From the NCBI GenBank assembly GCA_009829735.1, contig CM020618.1:11995119-12059118 (forward strand): a stretch of DNA of 64,000 nucleotides, in the 5' to 3' direction. A program made the translations under genes and the position numbers. This DNA is from Pyropia yezoensis (lineage: Eukaryota > Rhodophyta > Bangiophyceae > Bangiales > Bangiaceae). Each line of letters opens with the position of its first letter. The first letter of the stretch is position 1. Shown here one piece after another: positions 1-10,446 of this stretch. The notes beneath the pieces were generated by a model. The model made no database searches, had not been told where the DNA came from, and saw nothing but the letters and a program-made list of their open reading frames with translations.

Positions 1-2
1 AG

Positions 3-452
3 GCCTACCGCAAGTTGCGGGAACAACGCCAGGAGCGTCAGTCCGAGTCGGCCAAGGAACGGGAGGAGGCGCGCCAGGCCAGAGAGTTGAGAGAGGCACG
101 CCGAATCCGCAAGGAGAGGGTGGTAGCTGCCGTGGGAACTTCCCAGGGTATCTCTTCGTCTTCTCCAGTTGGGAAGACCCCTCCGGGAACTGACAATTGG
201 TGTTGGAACTGCAACTCCGATGGACACTGGGCATATGATTGCCCCAAGTTGAGTAAACGCATCCAACAACTTGTTAGGAATGCGAGTAAGAAGTCGGCTA
301 CGAACGAAGTACGTTCACGCCGCGAGGGTGGGTCTCGACCGGTGGTGGCGGTCGCCACACCCTCGGCGAAGGGGGCGGACACGTCGTCCCCGGACTCGTC
401 GTCTTCCCCTTCGTCCTCAGATTCGGACGCCAAGTCGGCGGGAAACGAATGA
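3..452 (+). CDS. gag: gag C-terminal part, copy A (partial)
   Basis: C-terminal 149 residues of the Gag nucleocapsid region, open from the window edge to the stop at 450-452. A long Arg/Glu-rich, probably helical stretch is followed by one CCHC zinc knuckle (CWNCNSDGHWAYDC, nucleotides about 202-243) and a Ser/Asp-rich acidic tail. The zinc knuckle is the nucleic-acid binding motif of retroelement Gag. The stop codon overlaps the pol ATG in an ATGA arrangement. The matching full gag is at 62362-63999. Confidence 0.9.
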   Translation, partial: AYRKLREQRQERQSESAKEREEARQARELREARRIRKERVVAAVGTSQGISSSSPVGKTPPGTDNWCWNCNSDGHWAYDCPKLSKRIQQLVRNASKKSATNEVRSRREGGSRPVVAVATPSAKGADTSSPDSSSSPSSSDSDAKSAGNE

Positions 453-3400
453 CCGTTGGAGCTGGTCATCCGAAGCTCACAACGGCAGCCTCGGCCAAGT
501 GGGTCGAGAGGACGAATCAACCGTGCCGGATACTGCGGCGACCTAAGGGAGTCCGCCCACCTCGGGTAGGACTCCTCAAGAACGTAAACCCACGTCGGGT
601 CATCGCGGTGCTGACGGGTGAGAACTTCCAGGTGGCTGGACGGGTGCAACCTGCCCCCGGCCGCGCCTGTTGTGCCCGTATCGTACTTGATACCGGGTCA
701 GGAGCCTCCTTGATACGCAAGTCGCTATTACCAAAGGAGATAAAGCTCCAACGCTGGAGGTCTAAAGCTGACCATCTGATCGATATCAATGGCGGGGTAC
801 TTCCCATCGTTGGTGCCGTGACCCTACCAACTAGGTTGGGGACCCATGAGGTCGACGTGACCTATGGTGTAGTTGAGAATATATCGGTACCCCTGCTTCT
901 GGGTACCCCTTATGTCGTAACACAAGTGCCTTTGATTTGTGGCCCTGAGTACTGGGTCAAGTTGATGAATGGGGAGACTATCCCCATCCTTGGTAAGGGA
1001 AAGTCTGTGGCTCCTGTGACAGTCTCACAGTCGAAGCCTGTTTGTTCTGTGAGGGAAGGGTTTACTGTTACCCTGCGTTTAGCCCGTAAAGTCACGTTGC
1101 CCCCCAACTCGGTGGCGCACGTTGATGTTGTAACTGATTATACGGGGAACGGGTTGGTGCACCCTTACCCCCATCTTGCTCGCAAGCACCAAGTGCATGT
1201 TGCCCTTGGCACGATGGACTCCAAAGCCGGAGTCCCGTGGAGGATCCAGGTGATGAACCTGAGCTCGTCGCCCAAGTACTTCAAGTCGGGAGCCAAGTTC
1301 GGCTATATCGACCAACACGAGGGACCGGTAGTAGCGGTCACCCTCGACGCGGGCGCAAGTAGCGACCCAAAGTCCGGAAAGGAGAAGCGTCAAGCCAAGT
1401 CGGCAGCCTCTCCTCGGCCCCATGTGAACATGGAGGGTGTTCCACCCAGGTTGAGGGTTCAAGTTGAACGCCTCTTGGACCAATATCACAAGTTGGGGGA
1501 TGGTGAATTGAGACTCATGAGAGCTACCCAACACCGGATCGAGTTGAAGCCCGGTGCACCCCCTATACGCCAACAACCGTATAGGGGAGGACCCCGTTCA
1601 AGGGCCCTCGTTAAGGAGCAAGTTGCTCGCATGGAGGCCCTCGATGTGATCGAGGCCAGTAACGCCGAGTGGGCGAGTCCGGTGGATATCGTCCCCAAAG
1701 TTGATGGGACCCCCCGGTTCTGTATCGACTACCGTAAGCTCAACGAGAGCACGGTGAAGGACAGTTATCCCCTACCTAGGATGGACGACTGTCTGGACTC
1801 TCTGGGGGAGGCGAACGTGTTCTCTACCCTGGACTGTAACGCGGGGTACTGGCAAATTCCCATTGCCCCGGAGGACAGGCATAAAACTACCTGTACCTCT
1901 CTCTATGGTACCTACCAGTGCAAGCGTCTACCGTTTGGTCTGTGTAGCGCGCCGGCAACTTTCCAGCGCGCTATGGACATGATTCTGGCCGGAGTGCGGT
2001 GGCAGATCTGTCTCGTGTACCTAGACGATAACATTGTGTTCTCCCGAAGTCCGGGGGAACACATTGGCCATCTTGGCCAGGTGTTCAAGCTACTTGCTGA
2101 CGCCGGTGTGTCACTGAAGGCGAGTAAGTGCCACCTCTTCACTCAAGGGGTGGAATACTTGGGACATGTTGTCCGTCCGGGGCGTCTCAGTGTCAACGAG
2201 AAGAACTTGAGGGCCATCCGTAAGGCTCAGTATCCCCGGACCCAGACCCAGATGAGGAGCTTCCTCGGGATGTGTAACGTGTACCGACGTTTCACCAAGG
2301 GCTTCGCCAAGGTGGCGAAGCCGTTGAATGAGTTAGTGAGCTCAACGCTACCGAAGAACCTGCCTCCCCCAAGTCGGGTGGAGCAGGAATCCTTTGAGAC
2401 TCTTCGGGACCTTCTGCTGAAGCCCCCTATCCTGGCTATTCCCAGATTGGGAGGCCACTACATCCTGGATGTGGACGCTTGCTACGACCAACTTGGTTGT
2501 GTATTGCTTCAGCAGCAGCCGGACAAGGAGTACTTGCCGGTAGGATACTTCAGCAAGGGGCTGAACTCGGCCGAGAAGAACTACGGAGTCACCGAGTTGG
2601 AAGGACTCGCAGTGGTGTGGGCGGTGACGTCACTTCGTCACTACCTAGAGGGTGAGAAGTTCCTCATCCGCTGTGACCACCGCGCGTTGCAGTTCATCTT
2701 TAAGACGGACTGTACGAACACTCGTCTCAATCGGTGGAGGGTGCGACTGGCACCCTTCAACTTTGATATTGAGTACCGACCTGGCAGGCAACATGCCCTT
2801 GCCGACGGCCTTCCTCCGGTACCTACCGAGGGGCTGGACACTAACCCAGTCGATGAGGACATCCTCATCGTGGGGGTAGTCACGCGCTCGGGTCAGGTGT
2901 TGAACCCCGAGGCGCCAGGGAACAAGAAGTACTTGCCCCTGTCCCTGGACGAGGTGGTGAAGGCCCAGGCCGAGGATCCCTTCTGCAAGTCGCAGAGGGA
3001 TACCCTGGATACAGTGGCGGAGACGCGGTTCTTTCTGGGAGACGATGGCCTCCTCATGAGGAGGGGGGTATTCCAGGGGACCGAACAACTTGTGGTCCCC
3101 GCATCCCTCACGGACAGTATCCTTGAGAGGGAGCATAACGCTCCCACCGGTGGACACCTGGGGTCTAGTAAACTGTACCAGACCCTGAGGACCAGGTACT
3201 ACTGGCCGTCCATGGTGGTGGACATCTACAGTTGGGTGGCTGCCTGCACAAGTTGTGCACAGAACCATCTGATGGAACGGCGGCCTACTACGGCTATGAT
3301 ATTGTTCCCGGCCAAGGAGCCCTTTGCCGCATTGGCGATGGACATCCTTGGGCCACCGCCAGTGACCGAGGAGGGCAACCAGTACCTCCTGGTCATCTGT

Positions 3401-4432
3401 GACCGCTTCACGAAACTTACGCGAGCGATCCCACTGGCAGAGATCACGGCCATGTCGGTCGTGTCAGCTTTCTTAGATCACTGGGTTGCCGCGTATGGCA
3501 TTCCGGATAGTACACTATCGGACAATGGACCGCAATTTGCGTCTGTACTGTTTCAGGGAGTGCTGGATATGTTGGGGGTTAAGGCAAACTATGCCACCCC
3601 CTACCACCCACAAACTAACGGGCAGGTGGAGCGCTTCAACAGAACTATTGTTCGGCAGCTGCGCCACTATGTGAGTGAGCATGTGAAAACGTGGGACCAA
3701 TACATTTCTATTCTTACCACTGCCTACAATTCGCAGGTTCACTCATCTACCGGGGAAGTACCCCCCGCTTTTGTGACCCCCCGTCGCGTGCGGTCTATTA
3801 CCGTGCGGCGGCCGCTCCCAACTAGGGAGGAGGGTGGCAGTACGCCTACTCCTACTGAGAGTAAGGCGGAGTTCGCTGCTAGGCTTGAAAACCTCATCCC
3901 TAAAGTCAGGGCTGAGATGGACAAAGCACAAAAGCGCTACAAGCGTACCTTTGACAAAAAGATGCGCAATGATAAGCATGTCCCCGAGCAGGGTGACTGG
4001 GTGCTGGTACACTCACACACCCCAACTGGGGGTAAGTTGGTATTCCAGACAAAGGGGCTGTACCAGGTCCTTCGTACTGATGGGCGGCGCTTCACCATCG
4101 AAAGTGACGATGGGGTCCGCACAGTGAACGGACAGGACGTGGTCAAAGTCGCACCACCGCCTGCAGGCGACCCAGCTTGGGCGCGTGCGTTGGAAGCGTG
4201 TCGCCTCCCCTCACTGCCTGCGGCCAAACAGGGCCCGCAGGAGTACGTGTTCGATAAGTTCATCGACCACGGCTGGGATGAGGACACTGACCGCCTCATG
4301 TTGAGGGTCCGTTGGTTTGGCTACAAAGCCAAGGATGATACGTGGGAGTATGTGGAGGACCTTCCCGCTGAAAAGGTCCGGGCTTACTGTGCCCGGAATG
4401 AGATAGACCCTAACAGCCCTCCCTCAACGTGA
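449..4432 (+). CDS. pol: Ty3/gypsy pol polyprotein with chromodomain, copy A
   Basis: 1327-residue Pol. Domains in order: aspartic protease (LDTGSGAS, Asp near residue 81); reverse transcriptase with its YLDD box near 524; RNase H beginning near 670; integrase with HHCC zinc-binding region from about 894 and a catalytic core from about 960 (SDNGPQFAS near 1023, GQVERFN near 1057); and a C-terminal chromodomain at about 1264-1318 (RVRWFGYKAKDDTWEYVEDL). PR-RT-RH-IN order plus chromodomain defines a Ty3/gypsy chromovirus; the chromodomain is known to target integration to marked chromatin. The frame is open throughout. It starts on an ATG overlapping the gag stop by the ATGA tetranucleotide, which suggests termination-reinitiation or a related coupling rather than simple fusion. 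Confidence 0.95.
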   Translation: MTVGAGHPKLTTAASAKWVERTNQPCRILRRPKGVRPPRVGLLKNVNPRRVIAVLTGENFQVAGRVQPAPGRACCARIVLDTGSGASLIRKSLLPKEIKLQRWRSKADHLIDINGGVLPIVGAVTLPTRLGTHEVDVTYGVVENISVPLLLGTPYVVTQVPLICGPEYWVKLMNGETIPILGKGKSVAPVTVSQSKPVCSVREGFTVTLRLARKVTLPPNSVAHVDVVTDYTGNGLVHPYPHLARKHQVHVALGTMDSKAGVPWRIQVMNLSSSPKYFKSGAKFGYIDQHEGPVVAVTLDAGASSDPKSGKEKRQAKSAASPRPHVNMEGVPPRLRVQVERLLDQYHKLGDGELRLMRATQHRIELKPGAPPIRQQPYRGGPRSRALVKEQVARMEALDVIEASNAEWASPVDIVPKVDGTPRFCIDYRKLNESTVKDSYPLPRMDDCLDSLGEANVFSTLDCNAGYWQIPIAPEDRHKTTCTSLYGTYQCKRLPFGLCSAPATFQRAMDMILAGVRWQICLVYLDDNIVFSRSPGEHIGHLGQVFKLLADAGVSLKASKCHLFTQGVEYLGHVVRPGRLSVNEKNLRAIRKAQYPRTQTQMRSFLGMCNVYRRFTKGFAKVAKPLNELVSSTLPKNLPPPSRVEQESFETLRDLLLKPPILAIPRLGGHYILDVDACYDQLGCVLLQQQPDKEYLPVGYFSKGLNSAEKNYGVTELEGLAVVWAVTSLRHYLEGEKFLIRCDHRALQFIFKTDCTNTRLNRWRVRLAPFNFDIEYRPGRQHALADGLPPVPTEGLDTNPVDEDILIVGVVTRSGQVLNPEAPGNKKYLPLSLDEVVKAQAEDPFCKSQRDTLDTVAETRFFLGDDGLLMRRGVFQGTEQLVVPASLTDSILEREHNAPTGGHLGSSKLYQTLRTRYYWPSMVVDIYSWVAACTSCAQNHLMERRPTTAMILFPAKEPFAALAMDILGPPPVTEEGNQYLLVICDRFTKLTRAIPLAEITAMSVVSAFLDHWVAAYGIPDSTLSDNGPQFASVLFQGVLDMLGVKANYATPYHPQTNGQVERFNRTIVRQLRHYVSEHVKTWDQYISILTTAYNSQVHSSTGEVPPAFVTPRRVRSITVRRPLPTREEGGSTPTPTESKAEFAARLENLIPKVRAEMDKAQKRYKRTFDKKMRNDKHVPEQGDWVLVHSHTPTGGKLVFQTKGLYQVLRTDGRRFTIESDDGVRTVNGQDVVKVAPPPAGDPAWARALEACRLPSLPAAKQGPQEYVFDKFIDHGWDEDTDRLMLRVRWFGYKAKDDTWEYVEDLPAEKVRAYCARNEIDPNSPPST

Positions 4433-4543
4433 GGGAAGGCCGAGTAACAGTGCGAAGAGAGTGCTTCAAGTCGAAGTGGTACGCAGAGTGGCTTTTAACT
4501 ACAGCCCTAACCCTCACACTCTCACAACCAAGGCAGCTGCCAA

Positions 4544-6487
4544 CTAGGCATGCATGCTAGACTCTCCAACCCCACGGCCCTCGCCCTCACGTGGAGGCGA
4601 GCGGCGAGACCCACGGCGATAACGCTCCCCACCAGTCGGCAGGGCCGGCGGCCCCAAGTCGGAACCGCCGCGCCCCTCACGGTCGCGCAAGTGGCGACGA
4701 CCGCGGCTGCCCTTCTGTTTAGTCTTGCGCGCAAGTTGGCGACGCAGACGCCGGACCGACTCCGACTCTGACGGAGTCGAGGACTCCGAGACGGAGTAAG
4801 ACAACTCGTCTTCCGACACGGAGGGAGAGCGCCGCGAGTGTCGGCGACGACGGCGAGGAGGCGAGTATGCCCGGCTCGCACGACGTTTGCCACGCCCAAG
4901 TGGGGCTGGCTGGGGCATAATAGCCCCAATGCGAGCCAACTCGGCCGTCATAAACTCCGCCACCGACTCGCAACTCGCGGTCGCCACTGCAGTACGAACG
5001 CGCTCCTCAAGTTGAGGAGTCTCGGAACTTTGAAGGGTTGCGGTCGACGCGGCCAACCAGGAAATGGTGCGCACCAACGTGGTGATCATCATCTCTGAGG
5101 TTAGAGGCGTGGGCGGTAACACCAACTTGGGGTATACCGTCAGGAGGGTGGCCCCCGAGTTGGGGGACACCGGGGTGGACGACTCAACGGCCACGCTAAT
5201 CGGGATGTCTCCGTGCAACTGGTAGGGGACAGGAGGAAGCGGAGGGGCACGCCGAGGTGGCGGTACCCGGGTGTAACTGCGACCCCGACTTGGGGCCCCC
5301 GCAGTGGGTTGAGTCATATGGTCATCATATGAGGGCACGGCCATAACTATGGCCTTGTCCGGGGGTGGCGCAGTGTGGCGATCCACCCCCGGGGCATACG
5401 GGTAGTCCCCGATGCCCAACCCCTCTCGTAGGACCACACGGCCGTCGTGAAGTTCACGAGCGACCCACACGAACTGGCGAAGTGCGCCATCGTCCTTGGG
5501 CCCACGAGTGGGGCGGCGCAACTTGTGCTCAATGCTCTCCCACTCGATAAACTTGTGGAGGCGGAGCATCTCCTCAAGTAGAGTGAGTTGCCCTGATGAG
5601 CACCCCTCAGCAACTAGCTGAGGGGTGAGCTGTTCCATACCTTGGATAAGCCGGAGGGGGAGATGCCAGAGCATCCCCCGCCGCTGAACACAAGACACCC
5701 AGGTCGACATGACCTCGAGGAGCCACTGGGTGGCCAACATGGCCCTCACCAGGTGATCAGGGCCAGCCGTCAACATGACGGCGCCGAAGTGGTCAAGCAA
5801 CCGTGGTAGCAACGCCGGGAACCCGTAGGGGACCTCAACTTGAGGCCACCACTCGGGCTTCTTCGGATAGTACTGCTCCTTACTGGCAGCAGACTGCTGA
5901 GGGAACTCAAGGTGAGCCGAGGTCCCCAAGTAGGGACCTCGCCGGAAGTCCTTCTCCATCCGCACGTTAAAGTGATGAGTGTGCGGATCGGCCTCGTGAA
6001 GGTACGGGGGGCGAGTTGCCACCGCGTCCCAAGTAAAGGTCGGCAAGTCGCCGGGACCCGGGATAGTTCCCCCGCGGTCCACCATGGCCTTGGCCCGCTG
6101 TATGTCTTCGACCTCCTCGGCGTCCAGGAAGGCAAACTGGTCCGTCCTGAAGCCGGCAGGGAACCCAACCCTACGGGGATACTTCTCCCGTAGGCGGTCT
6201 CATACCCGACCCATCGCTGCGCCAAGTCGGCCACAGCGAAGAACAGTTAACCCCTCCTCATATAGAGGCCAAGCGGGGTAAAACCACCGCCCCAAGGCCT
6301 CACGCGGGACAACTTGTCCCGCCTCCGGGGGAGATCCCGCCGTCAACCCAAAGCCGGGTGACGCGGGAGTCCCATCCCCCGGAGCGATCGCGGAGCCCCC
6401 GACGGAAGTCCCGGCGGGCGCAGCACCGTAGGAGGTGTCCTCCATACGCTCGTCGAGAGAGTCCGTTTTCACTCCCGGGGTCGCCAT
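4544..6487 (-). pseudogene. Antisense ORF between pol and 3' LTR, copy A (broken)
   Basis: Lies on the strand opposite gag-pol, 111 bases past the pol stop. It matches the open 647-residue ORF at 56327-58270 in copy B over its length, but here it is interrupted about once. Visible parts: a Gly/Pro-rich N-terminus, a central helical region rich in Trp and Leu with no family I recognise, and an SR-like C-terminus with runs of Ser/Arg and Asp/Glu (SPPRRRRRHSRRSPS). The starting ATG (6485-6487) corresponds to that of copy B. Antisense ORFs in the same place are known in some plant Ty3/gypsy elements (for example RIRE2 and Grande); homology to those was not tested. About 320 bases between the ATG and the LTR carry no gene and could hold its promoter. 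Confidence 0.75.
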
Positions 6488-6806
6488 GGCTCTCCCCAAG
6501 TTGGGGAGAGACGCCCTGGCTACAGCGGCACGAGACCCGCCTCGAGTTGAGGGGGGCTCGGATCGTGGGTAGACGGGTGGCCTGCCCAGCGTGGGGCGGC
6601 CCCGTGGAAGGTGAAGGGGAGGTGGTGGTGAAGGTGAAGTGTGAACCGGGGAGAGCAAGCTGCCGAGTGGGCAAGCTCGAGGAGAGGGGCGGTCAACGTG
6701 ACCGCCTCCACATCCGCGTTACGTACTCAAGGGGGGACAGCAAGTCGCGCCCCCAACGCCGAGACGTGCGTTTACGCACCCCCTCACAGGGCCGACCGGG
6801 TCGGTC

Positions 6807-6825
6807 GGAACTGAGGAGAGGGGAG
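6807..6825 (+). other. Polypurine tract, copy A
   Basis: GGAACTGAGGAGAGGGGAG directly abuts the TGTGGCA start of the 3' LTR. It is the plus-strand primer site expected at this place. The same tract occurs reverse-complemented at 55986-56004 in copy B. Confidence 0.9.
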
Positions 6826-7294
6826 TGTGGCAGTATTGACCCCCAGGTAGGGGGGCAACACGTGCCATGCAAGGGGCGGCAGGCCACTAGCCTGATCCGT
6901 TCCTCCCCCTGCATTTGGATCCATACTCCCTAAGTTTGGGATAGTTAGCTTAGTAGGAAATCCAACTTGGATTTGAGGGTTTTCTGCATTTATCGTCTTG
7001 AATTTTCGTGTGGCCCGGTGGGCAGGTGCTGGGGTGGGAGATTCTGAGTGGCGAGATTCTGAGGGGACCCTGGGGGGATAAGGGGAGGGACAGCGGGGCT
7101 TGGCCCTGCGTCCCCGTCCCGACCAAGAAACTGTTGGACCACACACCATCCTTTTGTTTGTCAGTGGGGGGTTTGCCCCACAACAGGGACAGAGTGTGTG
7201 CGACTTGCAATTCTTCCGGTTCCCCCGACACGGGAGGCAGCCCTTGTACACCGCCCCAACTTGGGTGTCGTGTGTGCAAGTGGTTTTTGCCACA
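6826..7294 (+). repeat. 3' LTR of copy A (469 bp)
   Basis: Begins TGTGGCA and ends TGCCACA, a perfect 7-bp terminal inverted repeat with canonical TG...CA ends, directly after the polypurine tract. Closely similar sequences lie at 20908-21374 (solo LTR) and, reversed, at 55518-55985. No clear TATA box was seen; an AT-richer stretch lies near 6935-7005. Confidence 0.95.
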
Positions 7295-7299
7295 GTTGT

Positions 7300-7689
7300 C
7301 TCAAGAAATTCCTTCGCTGATCGCAATTTGGTGGCTGCAAGTCTTGCCCTCTGCAGTGTATACCGCGGTATACCGTGGTATAAACATATCCCTCTCGCAC
7401 CAGAACGTCAAAAGTGCACCAGTTGATCACACATCCGGAAATCGACGATCCCCGCAGTGTTCACACACAAGATCGGAGAATCGACGGCCCGAATCGTCCA
7501 CTCTGGCGAATTTCGAGCCAAGATGGTGACAACGCCACACACTGGACGCATGGCTAGAGGCGCCATCTCAACAGCTTTTCTTCGGTGCCAAGAAAGTAGG
7601 GAACGCCCAACTGGCGCAGTCGATGGGCCGTGCGTAGCAGATTCGAGCCTGGACGCGGTGGTGGTCAAATCTCGATCAATTGCCGCCCC
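7300..7689. other. Gap between copy A and DNA transposon 1
   Basis: No convincing gene. A short palindromic cluster sits at 7358-7387, where TATACCGCGGTATA is followed by a second imperfect copy. The rest shows no recognised element. Confidence 0.6.
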
Positions 7690-7832
7690 AATGAGTCACC
7701 GTGATAAACTCTGAAATTTTGTGATAAAATCTGACCTGTCTCCCGCCCAAACAGTCGTATCTCCGAGGTACACGAGTGACTATCTTCACTTTGGAGGCGC
7801 CAAAGACGACCGCCCAAGCAGTTCCGCTCATC

Positions 7833-9628
7833 ATGGAGCGCGTCCGTGCCGAGGAGCTGCTCAAGGATGCGTTGTTGGCCGTTCACGGGTCCACGGGCTT
7901 CACTGTGGGGGCGCTGAGGACGGCCTACTACGCTGCCCGGGGGGGAGAGGGGGTGCACCATGGCAACAAAATCTTGACGGCGGCGGAGGACCTGGCGCTG
8001 CTGTACGCGGCACAGGCTTTCAGCCACACCAACTTCCCCCTCACCCGGCCGCAACTGGCCTCCCTCGTGCGGGACCTGTGGGGCGAGGAGGTCGGCGAGA
8101 CGTGGGGACGGTCTTGGGTCAAGCGTCACCGGGAGCGCCTCTTCTCCTGGATGGCCAAGGCCCTCGCCGTCATGCGCAACTCGACCCCAGTGTTTGAGGA
8201 GGTCGTCGACTGGGCTGAACAGGTGGATAAGTTCTTGGAAGACCACCGGCTCCCCCCCTCTGCCATCCTCAACTACGACGAGTGCCGCCTCGTCGGGGGG
8301 CGCGACCGGCTGTCCGTGCAACGCATCAAAGCTGTCGACAGAGAGGGCACGAACGCTGCCAGAACGCGAGGGGCCACTGTGGCCTCCATGTTGACCTTTG
8401 CGGCCGCAAATGGAGCTCCCTTTTTGTCCGTGTATGCCTTCCGCGCGCGCTTCGGGGACAATGATGCGGCAGCCACGCGTTTCACTCTGTCACGCGTGCA
8501 GCAGCGGACGAGGGGCACGTGGCTGCGGCTCTATGGGTGGACAGAGTCGGGCTTTGTCGACGCTGCCACGTTTGCGGTCGTGATGGAGGCCTTTTGCGAC
8601 GAATGGCGCCTGCGGAACCCTAACCAGGAGTGTAAGCTCATTGGGGACCAGCTCGGGGTGCCCCGGCAGGTCGAGGTTGTACGCGCGGCTGCCAAGAGCA
8701 ACGTGCTGTGTTGGTGGTTGGTCGCCAATACCTCCCACTGGCTGCAGGTGCTGGATGACAAGTGTTTTTCCCAGATCAAGAAGGTCGTGTAGCACAATAC
8801 ACAATCACCGATCGGCTTACCTAACAGGTAGGTACTCGTAGTGAGATGGGGACAGAACCCCAAATCTGGCCCGGGAGGTCACGGATTTCACCCGGTTGCC
8901 TAGTCGTTGGAGCGCGCCATTCCGCTTACTTCTCAAGGGCCCAGGTTCGATTCCGACTCTCCGATACCTACTTTTTCGTTATTCCACAGGTTGTCCCTGT
9001 CCTGTCCGACGACAAGATCATCCAGGCGCTCATGACCAACCAGCCGACCCGTGACTGTCTCCTGGAGGCGGCATACGAGGCGGAGCGCTTGGCCCTCGCC
9101 CGCGAGACCATCCAGGCGGCGTTCAAGTCAGTCGGCCTCTACCCGTGGGACCGCAAGCGGGTCATCAAGCTGGCGCGCGTCAACTTTGGGATTGGGCTTC
9201 CCTCTGACGGCGTGGCTGACCAATCACACGCGGCTGCGGCTGTGGTCATCCGTCAGGCGTATGACCAACGCGCGGCCGACCAGAAGAAGGTGGTATCGGA
9301 CGTGGTAGTGGTCAAAAAGGCCAAGGCGTATGGCGACAAGGACCTCATCGCCCAGCACGAGGCGCGGGTGGCCGCGGACGCGAAGGTGGTGGCGGAAAAT
9401 GCGGCCGCTGCGGCTGAGAAGGAGGCGGACAAGGCTGCCAAGCCTGCCCTGTGCGCGGAGGAGGCCGAGCAGAAGCTGGTGCTGGTCTGCCGTGCCTGCA
9501 ACGAACGGCCTCCTCCGCGCGCAGGGCAAGCTTGGCAGCCCTGTCCGCCTCCTTCTCAGCCGCAGCGGCTGCATTTTCCGCCACCACCTTCGCGTCCGCG
9601 CCCACCCGCGCCTCGTGCTGGGCGATGA
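7833..9628 (+). CDS. Pogo-like (DDE_1) transposase with one intron
   Basis: ATG at 7833 within a frame open from further upstream. Exon 1 is 7833-8783, exon 2 is 8990-9628, about 529 residues. The N-terminal part resembles the helix-turn-helix/CENP-B-like DNA-binding region of pogo/Tigger/jerky transposases. The DDE core shows LNYDECRL (first Asp), LIGDQLG (second Asp) and LQVLDDK (third Asp). After the intron comes a helical region, then Ala/Lys/Glu-rich sequence. The GT-AG intron (donor 8784, or 8787 if GTGTAGCA is used; acceptor TTATTCCACAG at 8989) is inferred because the aligned frame resumes after it. The last about 40 residues run into the loop and right arm of the hairpin, so the native C-terminus has been replaced. 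Confidence 0.7.
8784..8989 (+). other. Probable intron of element 1 transposase, with pol III-like boxes
   Basis: GT...AG segment breaking the transposase frame. Inside are an A-box-like TTGCCTAGTCGTTGG (about 8898-8912), a perfect B-box GGTTCGATTCC (8944-8954) and a T5 run at about 8972-8976, the layout of a tRNA gene or tRNA-derived SINE. GTAGGTA near the start and TACCTAC near the end can pair. A standard cloverleaf does not fold: the T-stem fails by eye. Confidence 0.45.
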
Positions 9629-9866
9629 GGTCCTTGTCGCCATACACCTTGGCCTTTTTGACCACTACCACGTCCGATACCACCTTCTTCTGGTCGGCCG
9701 CGCGTTGGTCATACGCCTGACGGATGACCACAGCCGCAGCCGCGTGTGATTGGTCAGCCACGCCGTCAGAGGGAAGCCCAATCCCAAAGTTGACGCGCGC
9801 CAGCTTGATGACCCGCTTGCGGTCCCACGGGTAGAGGCCGACTGACTTGAACGCCGCCTGGACGGT
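9107..9866. repeat. 361-bp inverted repeat (hairpin) in element 1
   Basis: Left arm 9107-9467 and right arm 9506-9866 are reverse complements with only scattered mismatches and no visible gap, around a 38-nt loop. The left arm is the C-terminal transposase coding sequence, so the right arm holds an antisense copy. The outer edge of the right arm runs into the ACGGTGACTC terminus. Confidence 0.95.
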
Positions 9867-9874
9867 GACTCAAT

Positions 9875-10446
9875 GACTCGGTTTGATATGATCCGGATCG
9901 CCTCCGACGACTAGCCGAACAGGAGGTCGTGTCCGACGCTCTCCTCGTGTCCCTGCCGACGATAAGTCGCTCTCGCCCCCATCCCCATGCGCCTTTCCGG
10001 CACTCCAGACCACTCTTTCTCTGTCCATGGGGTCTTCTACGCATAACGGAGACCCGGAGCGCGGCTGCAGCCGCAAACAGAGGCGCAGCGCGGCTCCGCT
10101 GCCCCCGACATTGACCAAGGGGGGGGGAGGGGGGAGTGCGCGGCGGGGGAGGGGGGGCACTGAGCTGTCGAGCATGGGTGGATGTCTGGCAATGAAAGAC
10201 ACCACGCGGATTCGAGTCAAGACAGGGGAAGGAAAGACGGAACTGGGGGGGCAGCTGAACAGGGGGGGAATCGTTCACGGTAGGGGGGGGGCAGGGGGGG
10301 AGAGGAGAAGGCCACAGCTCGGCGGTCGACCGGGAGTGCTGCACACGTAGAGCAGATCCCCCGATCCTGAACAGCATAGCTCTCTCACAACCACGCAAAT
10401 GAGCCCCAGCCCGGGTGATGTTGTCACCGACGCTGTACGTTCATGT
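9875..10446. other. Gap between DNA transposons 1 and 2
   Basis: No gene recognised. Contains several G runs of 7-9 bases (about 10120-10295) and purine-rich low-complexity sequence. Confidence 0.6.

Larger units (their letters stand above)
1..7294 (+). mobile_element. Ty3/gypsy chromovirus, copy A (cut by window start)
   Basis: LTR retrotransposon fossil read on the plus strand: end of gag, full-length pol with chromodomain, an antisense ORF, a polypurine tract and the 3' LTR. Its 5' LTR and most of gag lie outside the window. The same layout recurs in reverse orientation at 55518-64000, which confirms the family structure. The inner flank of the 3' LTR is GTTGT (7295-7299), the expected 5-bp target duplication; its partner is outside the window. 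Gag and pol look whole in the part seen; the antisense ORF appears broken about once. Compared by eye with copy B, the proteins are very similar, so the insertion is probably fairly young. This cannot be dated without its 5' LTR. Confidence 0.95.
7693..9871 (+). mobile_element. Pogo/Tigger-like DNA transposon, element 1
   Basis: Short terminal inverted repeat GAGTCACCGT at 7693-7702, matched by ACGGTGACTC at 9862-9871. The element is flanked on both sides by AAT (7690-7692 and 9872-9874), a candidate 3-bp target duplication. It encloses a DDE_1-type transposase gene (7833-9628). Its right half is a large inverted repeat, so the original right end was probably rearranged. The left end has two subterminal direct repeats of GTGATAAA. 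Terminal GAG and a 3-bp duplication are shared with element 2. Canonical pogo elements duplicate TA, so either this is a divergent group or the ends are slightly misplaced. Confidence 0.7.
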
